A DNA stretch of 64,000 nucleotides from Actinophytocola sp044466355 (GTDB taxonomy: Bacteria > Actinomycetota > Actinomycetes > Mycobacteriales > Pseudonocardiaceae), in NCBI RefSeq assembly GCF_044466355.1, contig NZ_JBITMQ010000007.1:310001-374000 (forward strand). The letters run 5' to 3'. Shown piece by piece: positions 40,873 to 49,356 of this stretch (position 1 is the first letter of the stretch; the number at the start of each line of letters is the position of its first letter). The notes under the pieces are model-generated. The model saw only the letters and a program-made list of their open reading frames with translations. It was not told where the DNA came from and ran no database searches. Both the position numbers and the translations under genes were made by a program.

Positions 40873-40915
40873 ACGGGTTAACCGTCCGCCATATGGTCGG
40901 GCGGCCGGTCGAAGG

Positions 40916-41557
40916 TCACAGGGCTGTCGCAGCTGGCAGGCGTCCGAGGACGGGAAGCGGGGCGAAGTTCTCGGCGTGGTCGACGCCGATGCGTGCGCCC
41001 CACAGCCGGGCGAGGTTCTCGGCCATCGGGCCGAAGTGTTCGGCGATGGGCTGAGAGGCGTGTGCGGCCAGGGCGCGTTGCTTGGCGGGCCAGGTGGTGG
41101 TGATGTCGACGGTGGTGTGCGCGGGAACGGGGCCGTCGAGGGTGAGGCTGTTGTAGGTGTCGGTGGTGTAAACCCGTCGCGGGTGTCCGGTGGCGATGAC
41201 GACCTCGGGAAGTGCCTCCAGCACGGCTTCGGCGATGCGCCGGTGGTCGGGGTGCACATCGCGAAGCGGGTGGGTGAGGACGACCTCGGGGCGGGTGTCC
41301 AGCAGGAGCTCGCGCACGGCCGCCGCGGTCGGCTCGTTGATCTGGTTGAGCCCGGCGCCGAGTACGGCGGCCCCGGCGGCGGCCTCGCTGGCGCGGGGCT
41401 CGGGGTGGCGCGGGATGGCGATGGTGACGTCGGCACCAGCGGCGGCGCAGAGGGCGAGCGTGCCGCCCGCCCAGAGTTCGGCGTCGTCGGGATGCGCCAT
41501 CACGGTCAACACCGAGCCAGGCGGGATGAACGCGGTCGCGGTCACCAGAGTCACCAC
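40916..41557 (-). CDS. PIG-L family deacetylase
   Basis: A 213-residue zinc-dependent N-deacetylase of the PIG-L/MshB family. Metal motif MAHPDDAELWAGG at the N-terminus and the second motif THPLRDVHPDHRRIAEA are intact. Such enzymes deacetylate N-acetyl-glucosaminyl groups. It is the last gene of the eleven-gene minus-strand operon, overlapping the exonuclease gene by 7 bases. Together with two glycosyltransferases it suggests that a GlcNAc-like sugar is built into a product and then deacetylated; that is inference. Confidence 0.85.
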   Translation of the reverse strand: MVTLVTATAFIPPGSVLTVMAHPDDAELWAGGTLALCAAAGADVTIAIPRHPEPRASEAAAGAAVLGAGLNQINEPTAAAVRELLLDTRPEVVLTHPLRDVHPDHRRIAEAVLEALPEVVIATGHPRRVYTTDTYNSLTLDGPVPAHTTVDITTTWPAKQRALAAHASQPIAEHFGPMAENLARLWGARIGVDHAENFAPLPVLGRLPAATAL

Positions 41558-42405
41558 AGCCCGAGCTTGTCGATGACCTCGGCGGGCGTGGGCAGGGCCC
41601 AGCTACTGCGGCCGACAGGTAGCAGGGGCAGGGCGAGGTCGGTGCGCATCCTGATCAGGTCGCGCCAGCCGAGGAGCTGGTCCCAGGCTTCGGCGACGGC
41701 CTTGCCCTTGGTGCCGGTGAGCCGCCCGGCGTCGGCGAGCTGATCGAGGGTGAGGCCACCGGCCAGGAGCTTGGCGGCGGTGCCCGTCCCGACGCCGCGC
41801 ACGCCAGGGATGTTGTCGGCTGGGTCGCCGGTGAGGGCCCGGAAGTCCGCCCACTGGGTCGGTTGGACTTGGTAGCGGTCGAACACGGTGTGGGGCTCGA
41901 TGTGGCGACGGCCTCGCTTCATGGCGGTGTTGAGCACCCGGACGTGGTCGTCGATGAGCTGGTAGAAGTCGCGGTCACCGGACATGATCCACACCCGGCG
42001 CTCGGGGTCGTCGCGGCGGACATGGGTGACGAGAGTGGCGATCACGTCGTCGGCTTCGGCCGTGTCGATCTCGATCCACGCCAGCTCGTAGGCGGTCAGC
42101 GCTTCCTGGACGTGCGGGATGGCGCGGATGGGTTTGAGTGCGGCTTCGTCGAGGACGCGGTTGGCCTTGTAGTCGCTGTCGGTGGCTTGGCGTTCGGCCG
42201 CGCCGTGCTGGCCGTCGAACACCACGATCACTTCGGGCGGCTCGGCGAACTCCTCGCGTATGGCTACGCGCAGTAGCGCGAAGAAGGCGAACTCGGCGGT
42301 CAGATCACGGGTCTTGTCGCGCGAGTGGATCGCGGCGGGGAAGCCGAAGGCTCCGCGCCAGAGCAGGTTGTGGCCGTCGACCAGCAGAAGTGGGACATCG
42401 TTCAT
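41551..42405 (-). CDS. 5'-3' exonuclease (PolA N-terminal/FEN-like)
   Basis: A 284-residue stand-alone 5'-3' exonuclease. Acidic metal ligands are in place: LLLVDGHNLLWRG, VVFDGQHGAAERQ, EADDVIATL, IMSGDRDFYQLI, followed by the helix-hairpin-helix region LTGDPADNIPGVRGVGTGTA. It acts on DNA or RNA 5' flaps. Start ATG 42405 overlaps the upstream stop; a GTG 3 bases earlier is possible. A nuclease in the middle of a biosynthetic-looking operon is unusual. Confidence 0.88.
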   Translation of the reverse strand: MNDVPLLLVDGHNLLWRGAFGFPAAIHSRDKTRDLTAEFAFFALLRVAIREEFAEPPEVIVVFDGQHGAAERQATDSDYKANRVLDEAALKPIRAIPHVQEALTAYELAWIEIDTAEADDVIATLVTHVRRDDPERRVWIMSGDRDFYQLIDDHVRVLNTAMKRGRRHIEPHTVFDRYQVQPTQWADFRALTGDPADNIPGVRGVGTGTAAKLLAGGLTLDQLADAGRLTGTKGKAVAEAWDQLLGWRDLIRMRTDLALPLLPVGRSSWALPTPAEVIDKLGLW

Positions 42406-43547
42406 CACCGCACCGCCTTGAGGAAGTCATGGGCGACTGTGGTGGGCAGATAGTCCCGCGAGCGGTAGTACGCAGCCCGTGATAGCGCTGCGTAGCGTAC
42501 CGGATCGTCGAGGAGGACTTCGGCGGCACCCCACAGCCCGAACTCGCCGTGGGCGCGGGGCACCACGATTCCGCCCGCTCCTTCGCCGGTGCCGATGAGG
42601 GCGGGCAGGTTGTCCACGTCGAAGACCACGACCGGGGTGCCGACGCTCATGGCCTCCAGGGCGACGAGGCCGAAGGTCTCCTTGGTCGAGGGCACGATGA
42701 CGACGGCGGCTTCGGCGAGCCACGGCTGGACCTGGTCCCAGGGCAGGCCGTCGTCGCGGATGCTGCCCATGAGCAGGTGGGCGGCGGAGTGTGCGCAGCG
42801 GCGGTACTCGGCGGCTTGTGTGCCGGCGGCGTGCTCGAACCCGGCTTCGGCGAGGACGACCTCGATGCCGCGGTCGACGAGGCGGCCGGCGTCGAGCAGG
42901 GCGCGGATGTTCTTTTCCGGCCCGAGCCGGGCCAGCACCCGCACCGGGCCGCCCCGCCGCAGCGCCTCGCGCTGGTGGGCGTCGGGCGCGTTGTGTTCGT
43001 CGAGCAGGGCGTTGGGCACGGTCTGCCAGCAGGTGCTGTCGTAGCCCTGGTCGTGGGCTTGTCCGAGGACCGTGGTCGACGGCGCGACCACTACGTCGGC
43101 GCGTTCCAAGGCGGGCACGAGGTCCTGGTCGTGGCCGACGACGTGCATCGCCAGCACCGTCCGCACCCCGTCGCACGCTGGGGCAAGGCGTCCGAGTCCC
43201 CACAAGGCATCGACGTAGACAGCGATGTCGACGCGGTGGCGGCGGTAGAGGGCGCGCAGGTCGGCGGCGATGATCTCGTCCTGGCCGTGGGTGCTGATCG
43301 CCTCGCGCAGTTCATCGTCGTCGGCGGGGAAGGTGACCCCGACCGAGCCGAGCACCACCAGGTCCTCGTCCATCCCCTCGTCCGTGGTGTGATCGGGTTC
43401 GGTGGCGGTGATGATCAGGGCACGGTGTCCGAGTTGGCGCAGACCGTGGGCGAGGGCGGCGGTGGCGCGTTCCATCCCGGCCGGGGCGTCGTGGGTGTAG
43501 GAGGCCAGGACGAACGCGATGGTCAGCGGTTTGCTGGCTTCAGGCAT
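42405..43547 (-). CDS. Glycosyltransferase family 4-like
   Basis: A 380-residue GT-B glycosyltransferase. N-terminal acceptor domain starts IAFVLASYTHDAPAGMERAT; the C-terminal donor domain has RVLARLGPEKNIRALLDAG, VVIVPSTKETFGLVALEAMS and GTPVVVFDVDNLPALI, the last with the family's E-x7-E region. It should transfer a sugar from a nucleotide donor to an unknown acceptor. It overlaps the phosphoribosyltransferase gene by 8 bases and the exonuclease by 1. Confidence 0.85.
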   Translation of the reverse strand: MPEASKPLTIAFVLASYTHDAPAGMERATAALAHGLRQLGHRALIITATEPDHTTDEGMDEDLVVLGSVGVTFPADDDELREAISTHGQDEIIAADLRALYRRHRVDIAVYVDALWGLGRLAPACDGVRTVLAMHVVGHDQDLVPALERADVVVAPSTTVLGQAHDQGYDSTCWQTVPNALLDEHNAPDAHQREALRRGGPVRVLARLGPEKNIRALLDAGRLVDRGIEVVLAEAGFEHAAGTQAAEYRRCAHSAAHLLMGSIRDDGLPWDQVQPWLAEAAVVIVPSTKETFGLVALEAMSVGTPVVVFDVDNLPALIGTGEGAGGIVVPRAHGEFGLWGAAEVLLDDPVRYAALSRAAYYRSRDYLPTTVAHDFLKAVR

Positions 43548-44103
43548 GGCTGGTTACCCGCTCCGGAAGGGGTATGTCGGTGGTCGGCTGGTCGGGGCGC
43601 TTCTCCCAGGGAAAGCTGACCCAGTCCGACACGGTCCACACCGAGTAGTCCGGGCAGGTCTGCGCCCCGGTGTTCAGGCACAACGTCGCGGTGATCACGC
43701 GGGCGTCCGGGGCGAGGACCGGGGTGAGGACGTTGCGGAGTTTGTGCAGGGTGGCGCCGCTGCCGCAGATGTCGTCGACAACGAGGATGGTCCCGTCGAG
43801 CTTGCGGCGGCCGAGGCCGCGGCGGAAGGCGTCGAAGTCGACGGAGACCCTGCCGGTGGCCTGCTGGTAGAGGCCGTCGTCGGCGTTGTGCCGGGCCTGG
43901 ACGCTCCTGGGTTTCACGCCGAGTCGGCCAGCGAGGATGCGGGCGGGGGCGACGCCGCCGTTGGCGATGCCGATGACGTGGTCGACCTTCGGGTGGTCGC
44001 GGCTGATGGCGGCGAAGAGCAGCAGGCAGGCGTCGCTCAGGGCCTCTGGGGTGACCCGCCAGATGCGCTGGTGCTCGAACACGCGCTGTGCGGTGCGGGT
44101 CAT
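43540..44103 (-). CDS. PRPP-dependent phosphoribosyltransferase
   Basis: A 187-residue type I phosphoribosyltransferase. The PRPP loop is ILVVDDICGSGATLHKL; VIGIANGGVAPARILAGRLG fits the first substrate loop. The C-terminus is Trp-rich (YSVWTVSDWVSFPWEK), as in ComF/xanthine-guanine-type members. It could attach a base to PRPP or act as a regulator. With a QueC-like protein in the same operon a deazapurine base is an attractive but unproved substrate. ATG 44103; stop and start overlaps on both sides. Confidence 0.82.
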   Translation of the reverse strand: MTRTAQRVFEHQRIWRVTPEALSDACLLLFAAISRDHPKVDHVIGIANGGVAPARILAGRLGVKPRSVQARHNADDGLYQQATGRVSVDFDAFRRGLGRRKLDGTILVVDDICGSGATLHKLRNVLTPVLAPDARVITATLCLNTGAQTCPDYSVWTVSDWVSFPWEKRPDQPTTDIPLPERVTSHA

Positions 44104-45077
44104 GCCGAACCGTCCCGTCCGGTCACGGCCAGGCTGACCGGCCCGGTCAGCGGGTGCAGGGCGGCGATGGCGGTGGTGTCCGGGGCGTTGCGCCAGACCT
44201 GTCCGTCGGCGCGCACGACGGTGAACCCGGCGGCGTCGGCGCGGGTGCGCAGCCGCACTGGGACCGGTGTCGTGCCGAGCGCGGCGACCAGGTGGCGGGC
44301 GTCCTCGTCGGGCATCTGTTCGGCGTTGGCGAGCGGGGCGCCTTCGCCGAAGGGCAGGTACTGCAGGACGGTCAGGCCGTGGACGCCGAGCCGGTCGGCC
44401 AGCTCGACCAGCGCGGGTAGTCCAGCGGCGGTGGAGCGCATGAGCACGGCTTGGAGCTGGGTGGGGATGCCGTAGGCGAGGGCGGCGCGGATGCCGGAGA
44501 CGGCCTTGGCGAAGCTGCCCTCGCCCCGCCACCTGTCGTGACGCTCGGGGTCGGGGCCGTCGAGGCTGACGCGGACCGCGTCCACCCGGCGGGCGAGGGC
44601 TTCGGCGCGGCGGGGCAGGTGCGTGCCGTTGGTGGTGACGCTGACCGCGCAGCCGCCGTCGACCAGCACGTCGAGCAGGGTGGGCAGGTCGCGGATGAGC
44701 AGCGGTTCGCCGCCGGAGACGTCTACGCCGAGCACCCCGGAGGACGCGATCCTGGTGGCGACCTCGGCGCGTTCGCCGCGGCCGAGCTCCGGGACGGACT
44801 TGTCATCTAGGCAGTGCGGGCAGGCCAGGTTGCAGCGCACGATGGGCGACCAACACACGCTGACGGGCATCACGTCGCCCAGCTCACCGGGGTGAACTTC
44901 GGGCAATGCTGTGATGCTCTCGTGGGCCAGGGCGGTGCGCCCGGCCAGGATTGGCTCGCCGGTTCGGTGGGTCAGGCCGGTGAGGGGGTCGTAGACGACG
45001 CCGGTCCTGCCGCGCGTGCCGCAGGAGACCATCCGGCGCGCCGAGGCGCGGCCGATGGTCGTGGTCGTCGTGGTCAT
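44100..45077 (-). CDS. Radical SAM protein
   Basis: A 325-residue radical SAM enzyme. The cluster motif is CNLACPHC (CxxxCxxC, about residue 80), then GVDVSGGEPLLI, SVTTNGTHLP and VRVSLDGPDPERHDRWRG. No SPASM cysteine set is visible in the C-terminus, so it probably has one 4Fe-4S cluster. The reaction is unknown. Its length and sequence differ from QueE. ATG 45077 overlaps the GT2 stop (ATGA), and its own stop overlaps the next start. Confidence 0.87.
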   Translation of the reverse strand: MTTTTTTIGRASARRMVSCGTRGRTGVVYDPLTGLTHRTGEPILAGRTALAHESITALPEVHPGELGDVMPVSVCWSPIVRCNLACPHCLDDKSVPELGRGERAEVATRIASSGVLGVDVSGGEPLLIRDLPTLLDVLVDGGCAVSVTTNGTHLPRRAEALARRVDAVRVSLDGPDPERHDRWRGEGSFAKAVSGIRAALAYGIPTQLQAVLMRSTAAGLPALVELADRLGVHGLTVLQYLPFGEGAPLANAEQMPDEDARHLVAALGTTPVPVRLRTRADAAGFTVVRADGQVWRNAPDTTAIAALHPLTGPVSLAVTGRDGSA

Positions 45078-46138
45078 GGGCGTACCTCGCAGTGGGTGAG
45101 CAGCTCGGACATGGATGCGGTGAAGTCGTGGGTGCGGCCTCGCGGGGCTGGCAGCTCCAGGAGGCCGCGGTAGTGGGCGAGGGTGCGTGGCCAGCCGGCG
45201 AGCTTGTGCTGCCACTGCTCGGCGGCATCGGGTGGATCGAGGTGAAACCCGACGACCTGGCGCAGCGGGATGACCAGCAGCCCGGCGGCGATCAGGCACG
45301 CTCCGAGGTAGGTGTCCTCCATGCCCCACCCCAGGCGGCCAAACTCCGCGTCGAAGCCCCCGACGTCCAGCACGACGGCGCGGGGCACGGCGACCAGGGC
45401 GGTGACGACCATGCGCGGCAGATCCCAGTCGTAATAGGACTGCCCGTACCCGAGGTCGACGAAGTCGCGGGTGGCATCCAGCGGGCGGCCGTCCAGCGGC
45501 TCGGGCAGCGTGATCCCGCTGTAGGGCAGCAGCTTGTTCGCCGGTGGCCGCCACACGACTCGATGGTCGGCCGCGAGGTGAGGAATGCGCGCCAGGATGG
45601 CGGGATCCTGGGAGTGGACCTCGTAGCGCAGGTTGTGGCGGAACCCAACCAGCACGCTGGTGTCGGTGGCGCGGGCGGCGATGTCGGTGATCACGTGCGG
45701 CGGGATCACCATGTCGCCGTCGAGGTAGAGCACCGTTTGACCTCGTGCGAGGGCGGTGCCGACGTTGCGGGCGGTGGCCGCGCCCATCCGCTGCGGCAAC
45801 CGCACGAACCGGTCCACCACTGGGTGCCGCACGGCGACCTCGGCCGTGTCGTCGGTGCTGGCGTCGTCGACGACGATGACCTCGAACCGGTACCGGTGGT
45901 GCTGACGATCGAGAGCATCGAGCACGGTGGGCAGGGAGTAACCGACCTGATAGGTGGGGATGACCACCGAGACCGAGCGTGAAGACGCGAGCCAGCAGTC
46001 CGAGGGCGTGGGCTCGTGCCAACCAATCCCGTCGGCGACCGCCTCCCAGGCGCGGGTGCTGGAGGTGTGGTCGTTGCCTTGCCGCAGCAACTCCTCCCGC
46101 AAGGCCACAGACCGGGTGTCGGTCACAGCCAGCCCCAT
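45074..46138 (-). CDS. Glycosyltransferase family 2
   Basis: A 354-residue GT-A glycosyltransferase. Nucleotide-sugar motifs VSVVIPTYQVGYSLPTVL, VIVVDDASTDDTAEVA and the metal-binding VLYLDGDMVIPP are clear; GWGMEDTYLGACLIAAG is the acceptor-side ED motif. No membrane helices are seen. The acceptor is unknown. It overlaps the DUF6884 gene by 16 bases. Confidence 0.88.
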   Translation of the reverse strand: MGLAVTDTRSVALREELLRQGNDHTSSTRAWEAVADGIGWHEPTPSDCWLASSRSVSVVIPTYQVGYSLPTVLDALDRQHHRYRFEVIVVDDASTDDTAEVAVRHPVVDRFVRLPQRMGAATARNVGTALARGQTVLYLDGDMVIPPHVITDIAARATDTSVLVGFRHNLRYEVHSQDPAILARIPHLAADHRVVWRPPANKLLPYSGITLPEPLDGRPLDATRDFVDLGYGQSYYDWDLPRMVVTALVAVPRAVVLDVGGFDAEFGRLGWGMEDTYLGACLIAAGLLVIPLRQVVGFHLDPPDAAEQWQHKLAGWPRTLAHYRGLLELPAPRGRTHDFTASMSELLTHCEVRP

Positions 46139-46584
46139 CGGGAAAGCACGGTGCTCGCGCCGGACCAGTCGGACGGGTCTGGAAGCAGCGTCAACTCGAC
46201 CGGCGGCACGTGGTCGAAGAGGCAGCCTGTTGCGGCCAGGTACAGCGGTTCCAGCACCACCAGCACGTGCCGCAGAGCCGGAGCACGCAGGTCGGCGGCA
46301 AGGCGCGCGGTCACGCGGTCCTGGAGAGCTTCCGCCTCACCGCGGGTGCGCAGCTTGTGGTCGTAGGTGCCGACCTGGTCCTCGGGATGCAGCAGGCCGT
46401 GTTCGGCGGACACGATCCGAATTCGCGACCGGTAGGCGGGAGCAATATGGGCGCGCAGGTGCGGCACGAGCGCGCCCTGGTACAGCTCTAGCGCCGGGAC
46501 CGGGGTCGTGGTGACGAGCTTCTCCCGGCTGCAGGAGACGATGATCAGTCCCTGCTCGGGCTCGAGCCTGTTGGTGGGCGTCAT
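46123..46584 (-). CDS. DUF6884-family protein
   Basis: A 153-residue protein. LIIVSCSREKL at the N-terminus, ALELYQGALVPHLR, and IVSAEHGLLHPEDQVGTYD are the family signatures. It has the look of an alpha/beta enzyme with the SAEHGLL motif as possible active-site loop, but no function is established that I can name. It is coupled to the SUMF1-like gene by an ATGA overlap. Confidence 0.68.
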   Translation of the reverse strand: MTPTNRLEPEQGLIIVSCSREKLVTTTPVPALELYQGALVPHLRAHIAPAYRSRIRIVSAEHGLLHPEDQVGTYDHKLRTRGEAEALQDRVTARLAADLRAPALRHVLVVLEPLYLAATGCLFDHVPPVELTLLPDPSDWSGASTVLSRWGWL

Positions 46585-47138
46585 GGCTGGCGTACCACCC
46601 GCAGCCCAATGCCCGGCGAGGTCAGCTCGGCGGGCGCGGCGTTGAGGAAGGTGGTGCGCGCGTACAACACCGGCGAGGCGTAGGAGCCGCCGCGCAGCGT
46701 GACGCCGCTGCCCATCGTGGCGCGGGCGGTCCACTCCCAGACGTTGCCAGCCACGTCCAACAGTCCCTCCGGGGTCGCTCCGGCGGGGTGGGCGTCGACC
46801 GGGCTGGTGGTGTCGAGGCCGGAATCGCGCAGGTTCGCCAACTCGCGTGTCCAGTCCTGATCGCCCCACGGCCAGCGTCGCCGGGCGGTTCCGCCCGCCA
46901 TCCACTCCCACTCCGCCGAGGTCGGCAGCCGGCCGCCCAGGGCCTGGGCGATCCCGGTGGCCTCGGCATGGGTCATCCCGGTGACCGGATGCAGCCCGCG
47001 TCCACCACCGCGCTCGCCGCGCAGCTGGGCGTAGGTAATCGGGGTGCGCGTCCACAGCAGCGCGCCGACCTGGACGGGCCGGGCGTCGTCGCCGAACCGG
47101 CAGGTCCCGCCGGGCACCTCGACCCACTCGATCTTCAT
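46581..47138 (-). CDS. SUMF1/formylglycine-generating-enzyme-like protein
   Basis: A 185-residue compact FGE-sulfatase domain: EWVEVPGGTCRFGDD at the start, GRLPTSAEWEWMAGG, LLDVAGNVWEWTA and LRGGSYASP. The position where true formylglycine-generating enzymes have their reactive Cys pair (RGGSYLC-like) is Ala-Ser here, so it is unlikely to oxidise Cys as FGE does; related domains act in EgtB-like and other metal enzymes. It lies 5 bases after the reverse-transcriptase-like gene. Confidence 0.8.
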   Translation of the reverse strand: MKIEWVEVPGGTCRFGDDARPVQVGALLWTRTPITYAQLRGERGGGRGLHPVTGMTHAEATGIAQALGGRLPTSAEWEWMAGGTARRRWPWGDQDWTRELANLRDSGLDTTSPVDAHPAGATPEGLLDVAGNVWEWTARATMGSGVTLRGGSYASPVLYARTTFLNAAPAELTSPGIGLRVVRQP

Positions 47139-47143
47139 GGTGG

Positions 47144-48115
47144 TCAGCCCCCGATCAGGAACAGGTCTTCGACGTTGGAGCGCGCCCGCACGCGGCTCTT
47201 GGATTCGTTGGGACGCAACCCGAATCTGGCGAGCGCCTCGGCGATGACGGTGAAGGCGGCGTGGGCCTCGGTCTCGTCGGCGGCGAAGGCCGCGTAGTTG
47301 TCGGCGAACCGCACCACCCGCAACTCACCCAGCAGGGCGTCGGGCCGTGACAAGCGCAGGTTGATCAACGGCGCGAGTCCGGAACCCGGCGCGATCGGGT
47401 ACGGCATCGCGCCCAGCGCGGTGCGCACCCGGTTGAGGAAGGTGCCGTCGTGAACGTGCTGGGCGCACCAGTCGACAACCTGCTCGACCGTGACGCCCTC
47501 GGACACAGAGGCCACATCCACGTCGGCGACTGCGCGCAAGCCGGCCGCCACGTGAGCCGCGGCGTGGCGCAGCGCGGTGATGCGGTTGCGGCGAGGCCGG
47601 TAGCCGGACACCCAGTCGGCCAGCACCTGCGTTTCCAGGATCGGCTCGATCGCGTTGCGCAGCGCGCGGTGCACCAGCCGGTCGATCATCGTGGGCACGC
47701 ACACGGTCATCGGCTTGCCGGTGTAAGTAGGGAAGGTCACCTCCCGCACCGGGCCCGGCCGCCAGGTGCCCTCGGCCAACTGCTCGGCCAGCCGGGGCAG
47801 CAGTTCGGAGGCACGCCGCCGCAACTCCCCAAGCGTCATACGGTCCACGCCGGGCGTCGAGGTTCGCCGTCCACACTGCCGCAGCGCGGTCCGCAGATGC
47901 TTCTCGTCCAGCAACGGAATCAGCGAGTGCGTCTGCAGGACAGGGGTTGGTGACACGGCACGCGGGTGCGCTAGGGTCGGCCCCGCTTGAGCGGCAGGCA
48001 CGCTCCCTTGATCACCGAGATCAGGCTCGCAACCCAACACGCGCGAGCTGTGAACGAGGGAAAGACGGCCCCGCTCAGGCCCCGATTCTGACGGCTTCGT
48101 GTCCACGAGCCTCAC
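47144..48115 (-). CDS. Reverse-transcriptase-like protein with altered active site (FADN)
   Basis: A 323-residue protein with RT fingers/palm motifs in order: STPGVDRMTLGEL (RT1), IDRLVHRALRNAIEPI (RT2), AVADVDVAS (RT3, catalytic Asp), GSGLAPLINLRLSRPDAL (RT4), VVRFADNYAAF (RT5, about residue 269) and FGLRPNESKSRV (RT6). The usual YADD is FADN, so the second catalytic Asp is replaced. No maturase or thumb extension follows. The first about 70 residues are low-complexity; GTG 48115 keeps operon spacing but a later start is possible. It sits between queC-like and SUMF1-like genes, which is not the setting of group II introns, retrons or DGRs. Confidence 0.7.
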   Translation of the reverse strand: MRLVDTKPSESGPERGRLSLVHSSRVLGCEPDLGDQGSVPAAQAGPTLAHPRAVSPTPVLQTHSLIPLLDEKHLRTALRQCGRRTSTPGVDRMTLGELRRRASELLPRLAEQLAEGTWRPGPVREVTFPTYTGKPMTVCVPTMIDRLVHRALRNAIEPILETQVLADWVSGYRPRRNRITALRHAAAHVAAGLRAVADVDVASVSEGVTVEQVVDWCAQHVHDGTFLNRVRTALGAMPYPIAPGSGLAPLINLRLSRPDALLGELRVVRFADNYAAFAADETEAHAAFTVIAEALARFGLRPNESKSRVRARSNVEDLFLIGG

Positions 48116-48121
48116 GCCCCT

Positions 48122-48826
48122 CTACGCAGCCTGGTACACGGTGGGGTCGGCGATACCGTTGTCACGGAAGGCTTCCCGGCGCTCGGTGCACGTTCCACAG
48201 GTGCCGCAGTGCACTCCTTCACCCCGGTAGCAGGACCACGTGCGGGCGAATGGCACCGCCAGTGCCTCACCGACGCGCACGATGTCGGTCTTGGTCAATG
48301 TCAGGAACGGAGCGAGCATCTGGAACCCCGGCACCAGCAGACCCTCGTTGGCCGTCTGCACGCTGCGGGCGAACCGCTCCACGAACTCCGGCCTGCAATC
48401 GGGGTAGATGGTGTGATCCCCGGCGTGCGCGCCGAAGGCGACCGCGTCCGCGCGCACGGCGATGGCGACCGCTACGGCGATGTCGAGCATGATCGCGTTG
48501 CGGTTGGGCACCACCGTGGCGGACATCGACTCATCGGTGTAATGCCCATCCGGCACCGCCACCGAGGTGTCGGTCAACGCCGAACCGGTCAGCAGTGCGC
48601 CCAGGCTCGTCAGGTCAATGATCCGGTGCGGGCTCAGCAGCAGCCGTGCGATCTCAGCGGCGTGATCGAGTTCGACGCGATGCCGCTGCCCGTAGTCGAA
48701 CGACACCAGTGTCAGGCGGCTGTGACGGGCGGCCAACCAGTAGGCCAGCACGGTGGAGTCCAGGCCGCCGGAGGCGATGACGACCGCGTGTTCGGGATGT
48801 CGGTGTTCGCTGTGAACGATCGACAT
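48122..48826 (-). CDS. queC: QueC-like 7-cyano-7-deazaguanine synthase
   Basis: A 234-residue PP-loop ATPase. VVIASGGLDSTVLAYWLA is the PP-loop, followed by VSFDYGQRHRVEL and VVPNRNAIML; the C-terminal zinc site has Cys199, Cys207, Cys210 and Cys213 (CYRGEGVHCGTCGTC). QueC converts 7-carboxy-7-deazaguanine to preQ0. No QueD, QueE or GTP cyclohydrolase is in the window, so substrate would have to come from elsewhere, or this is a QueC-like enzyme with another amide or nitrile chemistry. ATG 48826; GTG 48832 is an alternative. Confidence 0.85.
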   Translation of the reverse strand: MSIVHSEHRHPEHAVVIASGGLDSTVLAYWLAARHSRLTLVSFDYGQRHRVELDHAAEIARLLLSPHRIIDLTSLGALLTGSALTDTSVAVPDGHYTDESMSATVVPNRNAIMLDIAVAVAIAVRADAVAFGAHAGDHTIYPDCRPEFVERFARSVQTANEGLLVPGFQMLAPFLTLTKTDIVRVGEALAVPFARTWSCYRGEGVHCGTCGTCTERREAFRDNGIADPTVYQAA

Positions 48827-48828
48827 GG

Positions 48829-49320
48829 TCACCACGCCCGCGAGAAGGTACGACGGACGGCACCGACAACGGCACCCCAATTCGGCAGTTCCAGGCCGGC
48901 TTCAGGCTGCTGCACCCACCGCAGCTCTCCCTCGGCGGAGCCGAAGGCGGGCAACGGAATCGTCGCCCCGACCTCGTACCAGCCGACCTCGGCGGACACC
49001 AGGTCGGCGATGGTGGACTGGCGCATCTTCGTGCGCGGCTGGGTGAGGAAGATCCAGTCGTCGGGCGTGGTGTCCGGCTTGCCCGGCAGGACGATGATGG
49101 GCGCGCGCTGCATCGCCTGGATGAGCTGGTGGTTGACCTCGCCGCCGAACCCGGCGCGCATGATCAGCGCATCCACCGTGTCGCCCACACGCAGCCGTAC
49201 CTCGCCGGTCGACGGCTCGATCGTGGTAGGCCAACACAACAGTTGTGTGTAGTACTGCGACAGCACGCTCGTTCCGACGACTTCATGTTGTCGGGTTTCT
49301 GTTGCCGTTGCGGTGATCAT
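48829..49320 (-). CDS. Conserved hypothetical protein, first gene of the eleven-gene operon
   Basis: A 163-residue soluble protein of unknown function. Features: LLCWPTTIEPSTGEVRLRVG, DALIMRAGFGGEVNHQLI, IIVLPGKPDTTPDDWIFLTQ. The DDWIFLTQP region slightly recalls the small prim-pol-like proteins of actinomycetes, but I cannot assign it. ATG 49320 has GGAGGAAC 5 bases upstream, and a hairpin lies 37-65 bases upstream in the leader. Two bases separate its stop from the queC start. Confidence 0.6.
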   Translation of the reverse strand: MITATATETRQHEVVGTSVLSQYYTQLLCWPTTIEPSTGEVRLRVGDTVDALIMRAGFGGEVNHQLIQAMQRAPIIVLPGKPDTTPDDWIFLTQPRTKMRQSTIADLVSAEVGWYEVGATIPLPAFGSAEGELRWVQQPEAGLELPNWGAVVGAVRRTFSRAW

Positions 49321-49356
49321 GAGCTGTTCCTCCGTGCAAGGGTTGGGGTGACGGAA

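Noticed and set aside
47945..48121. Retron-type msr-msd RNA upstream of the RT-like gene
   Set aside because: Short repeats (gcggggccg twice) and small hairpins exist, but no long stem with a priming G or msd-like structure could be recognised, and the segment is inside the possible N-terminus of the protein.
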